A stretch of DNA of 14,647 bases from Tubulinosema ratisbonensis (taxonomy: Eukaryota > Microsporidia > Tubulinosematidae). Below the pieces are notes generated by a model. That model had not been told where the DNA came from. It searched no databases and worked only from the letters and a program-made list of their open reading frames with translations. Shown here one piece after another: positions 12,696-14,647 of the stretch. The position numbers and the translations under genes were made by a program. Every line of letters starts with the position of its first letter. Within the stretch, counting starts at the first letter, position 1. The stretch covers positions 1,362 through 16,008 of the forward strand of contig RCSS01000832.1 in NCBI GenBank assembly GCA_004000155.1, given 5' to 3'.

Positions 12696-14276
12696 TTATG
12701 AATTATAAGGTCCTACACAAGAAAGAATATTCCTGTACCCAAACTTAACACACTGTAAAGAAGTATTTTTAGTATAAAATACACCAATTTCTCCCTTCTC
12801 TTTCTCAAATAACCTAACACACTCTGAATCAGAAGAAGCAATCACAAATCCAAACCAACAAAATGAAACTGAAAAAATGGGAAAATTATGTGTTGTAAAA
12901 GTGTTTATAATTTTACTGGTAGTAATATCCCAAAGAATAACCTGTTTATCTCTAGATCCACTACACAAATACATCCCACAATGACTTACATCCAAACAAG
13001 TAATTGATTCTGAATGACCTGTAAAAACTCTCATCAAAGCACACGTATGAATGTCATACATTCTTATGTAAGTGTCACAACTGCCATAAAATACATAATT
13101 AGAGTTAGGATGGAATTTTACACAAGTGACATCAGAAAGCGCTGTAAAAATTCTTTCTGGTTTACTGCTAAGTAATGAATAAATAGAACATGTCTTGTCA
13201 GCACCACCAAAGGCAAAATAGAAATCTTTGGTAATGTCAACACTCCAAATAGGAAATGCTGACTTATAAACAGCAACCAGTGAAAATAATTCTAAACTCC
13301 ACAGTCTTACAGTGTTATCTTGTGAAGAACTAAGCATAAACTTATTACTTTTATAAAATTTGATTGAATAGATTGGTCCTTGGTGACCAATAAGCTTTTC
13401 CTTCTCTGTTTCTTCAAACATTTCTTTCTGGTCAGTTTTTTCTAACTCAGAAGACTTTTTTAATTTTTTTAAAGGTCCACTCAAAGAATGTATTTCTATT
13501 TTAGAATTTTTGAATCCTAAAGCCAAAATTTTCAAATCTTCACTGATTTCGGAGCAAGTAAGTTCATCGTAGGAATTAAAAACTGTGTAACAGAAAATGC
13601 TTGGCAGGTTTTTAGAGTCACATGAGATTCTTTTGGTTATATCTTTTAATTTCTCTATTTCTGCATTTATGTACGAGGCTGAGTAACCAGCATTCTTGTT
13701 TTCTCTCTTTTTTCTCAACTGGGACACAAATGTTTCTAAATGATCATACCTGTATTTTTCATCTTTTAAAATGCTATCTTCTGTTTCTCTACTTACCAAA
13801 AAAGTAGTTAAATTAACAGGTTGCATCTCACAACTGACCAATCCTTCAACCTGGTTCTTTACTCCTACAAATACTTTAATATCCAAATGCTGGTTAATAA
13901 GCTTTAGAATATAATTCAGTTCTTTTTCCTCACAAAAATTAAGAAGTAAATTAAAAGCATATTTTCCCATAGAAATTGTGTATTTATCAGTCCTATAAGC
14001 ATTGGCAATACTATTTTCTTTAATATTACTGATGTCAGTAAAAGAAGAAAAGAGAACAAGTTCAGGTTTATTGAAATCCTTTGAGTATTTCTCAAAAAAA
14101 GAGTGAAAATCCTTTTTGTATTGGATTAAATCAAAGTAAGTATGGATGAAAATAGGGTAAAGCACTTGGATTAATTCTAATTTGAATTGGTCTAATGAAT
14201 CTTCTATCCAAGCTTTAAGTTTGTCATAGCCGTGATTGTCTAGTAATTCTGAATAAGCAGTGTGTTTAGTTGACAT
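12696..14276 (-). CDS. TAF5: Transcription initiation factor TFIID subunit 5 (TAF5)
   Basis: Scaffold subunit of TFIID (and of SAGA in yeast), acting in RNA polymerase II promoter recognition in the nucleus. The protein has 526 residues. Residues about 12-135 form the TAF5 NTD2 helical domain, which opens with YDKLKAWIEDSLDQFK and continues through YPIFIHTYFDLI (40-51). A charged linker follows, then seven WD40 blades near 238-264, 297-328, 340-368, 380-409, 420-451, 462-490 and 504-521. Blade signatures include DNTVRLWSL and GHSESITCLDVS with DKQVILWDI. Yeast and human TAF5 are near 800 residues; the N-terminal LisH part is missing here, as expected of microsporidian reduction. Only CC precedes the ATG. 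The start is 38 bp from the stop of the next gene on the same strand. Confidence 0.93.
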   Translation of the reverse strand: MSTKHTAYSELLDNHGYDKLKAWIEDSLDQFKLELIQVLYPIFIHTYFDLIQYKKDFHSFFEKYSKDFNKPELVLFSSFTDISNIKENSIANAYRTDKYTISMGKYAFNLLLNFCEEKELNYILKLINQHLDIKVFVGVKNQVEGLVSCEMQPVNLTTFLVSRETEDSILKDEKYRYDHLETFVSQLRKKRENKNAGYSASYINAEIEKLKDITKRISCDSKNLPSIFCYTVFNSYDELTCSEISEDLKILALGFKNSKIEIHSLSGPLKKLKKSSELEKTDQKEMFEETEKEKLIGHQGPIYSIKFYKSNKFMLSSSQDNTVRLWSLELFSLVAVYKSAFPIWSVDITKDFYFAFGGADKTCSIYSLLSSKPERIFTALSDVTCVKFHPNSNYVFYGSCDTYIRMYDIHTCALMRVFTGHSESITCLDVSHCGMYLCSGSRDKQVILWDITTSKIINTFTTHNFPIFSVSFCWFGFVIASSDSECVRLFEKEKGEIGVFYTKNTSLQCVKFGYRNILSCVGPYNS

Positions 14277-14314
14277 GGATTAAGTTTGTATAAAATAATT
14301 TAATTAATTATTTT

Positions 14315-14647
14315 TTACAGAAATAAAAATAAAAAATAAGGTTTACCTAAACAATTTACCAAATTATTAATCTTACCTCTGTCAAAAGGATTGAAATATT
14401 TCTTACCGAATTTAAAATAAAAAATTTTATCTTCTAAAATTAATTCATCAATTTTAGAAATTCCTTCTAAATTAATTAATTCATTAATTAATTTATGATT
14501 ATTCATTTGTTCATAATTTAATAAAAAAACATCTTTTTTAATTTTAGGAATGTGTCTTTTTACTTTTACTAAGAAATCTTTTGGCTCGTATTCATTGATT
14601 TTTTTAATTTTTATTTTAATTTTTTTCTTCTTTTCTGGTGTTGAAGA
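14315..14647 (-). CDS. 3' end of an unidentified gene (possible DHHC palmitoyltransferase C-terminus)
   Basis: The frame is open from the window edge to TAA at 14315-14317, giving 110 residues of a protein whose beginning lies beyond the window. An internal ATG at 14506 is not needed as a start, since the frame continues through it. The visible part begins with a Lys/Ile-rich stretch and ends FNPFDRGKINNLVNCLGKP (near the C-terminus) plus a hydrophobic LFLFL. The N-P-(Y/F)-(D/N)-x-G-x-x-x-N-x-x-x-x-(L/F)-G pattern recalls the conserved segment after the last membrane helix of DHHC S-acyltransferases. Without the DHHC core this is only a suggestion. Confidence 0.6.
   Translation of the reverse strand, partial: SSTPEKKKKIKIKIKKINEYEPKDFLVKVKRHIPKIKKDVFLLNYEQMNNHKLINELINLEGISKIDELILEDKIFYFKFGKKYFNPFDRGKINNLVNCLGKPYFLFLFL

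Noticed and set aside
13622..13807. Plus-strand frame inside TAF5
   Set aside because: Antisense shadow of the linker region of a confidently identified gene.

Overview
The window looks like a piece of a microsporidian nuclear genome. It is very AT-rich, its genes are intron-free and tightly packed (5, 20, 22 and 24 bp between several neighbours), and its proteins are short versions of eukaryotic families. Nine of thirteen starts that can be examined have a short CCC(C) or GGG(G) run just upstream, a known microsporidian start-proximal signal. The species cannot be fixed from the sequence; an AT-rich lineage such as the Tubulinosematidae is only a guess.

Left part (1-5.6 kb): a cluster of four diverged paralogues, two on the minus strand (17-1138, 2843-3694) and two on the plus strand (3997-4776, 4830-5627). 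Each has one N-terminal membrane segment, a basic stop-transfer stretch and about 230-260 residues of cytosol-facing domain. A decayed fifth member lies on the minus strand at about 1350-2005. My main proposal is that these are catalytically dead ubiquitin-specific protease (USP, peptidase C19) folds. Their block order and membrane anchor match the gene at 8846-9793, which keeps a recognisable Cys box, a QQD-like box and a His/Asn box. The long gene-poor stretch 1139-2842 also holds a GC-richer island, a foldback, a hairpin, an open-frame relic and one copy of a dispersed repeat whose second copy lies at 12501-12563.

Middle (5.6-10.1 kb): a minimal dynamin GTPase (Vps1/Drp1 type) on the minus strand, head-to-head with two unrecognised plus-strand genes. 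Next come the membrane-anchored USP on the minus strand and a small charged plus-strand ORF preceded by a 29-bp tandem repeat.

Right part (10.1-14.6 kb), all minus strand: H-type ferritin, Bud23-like 18S rRNA guanine-N7 methyltransferase, a nucleotide-sugar-transporter-like membrane protein, the TFIID subunit TAF5, and the 3' end of an unfinished gene that may be a DHHC palmitoyltransferase. This half is core housekeeping. The left half is a lineage-specific, fast-evolving cluster. I see no tRNA, rRNA, CRISPR array or intact transposon.
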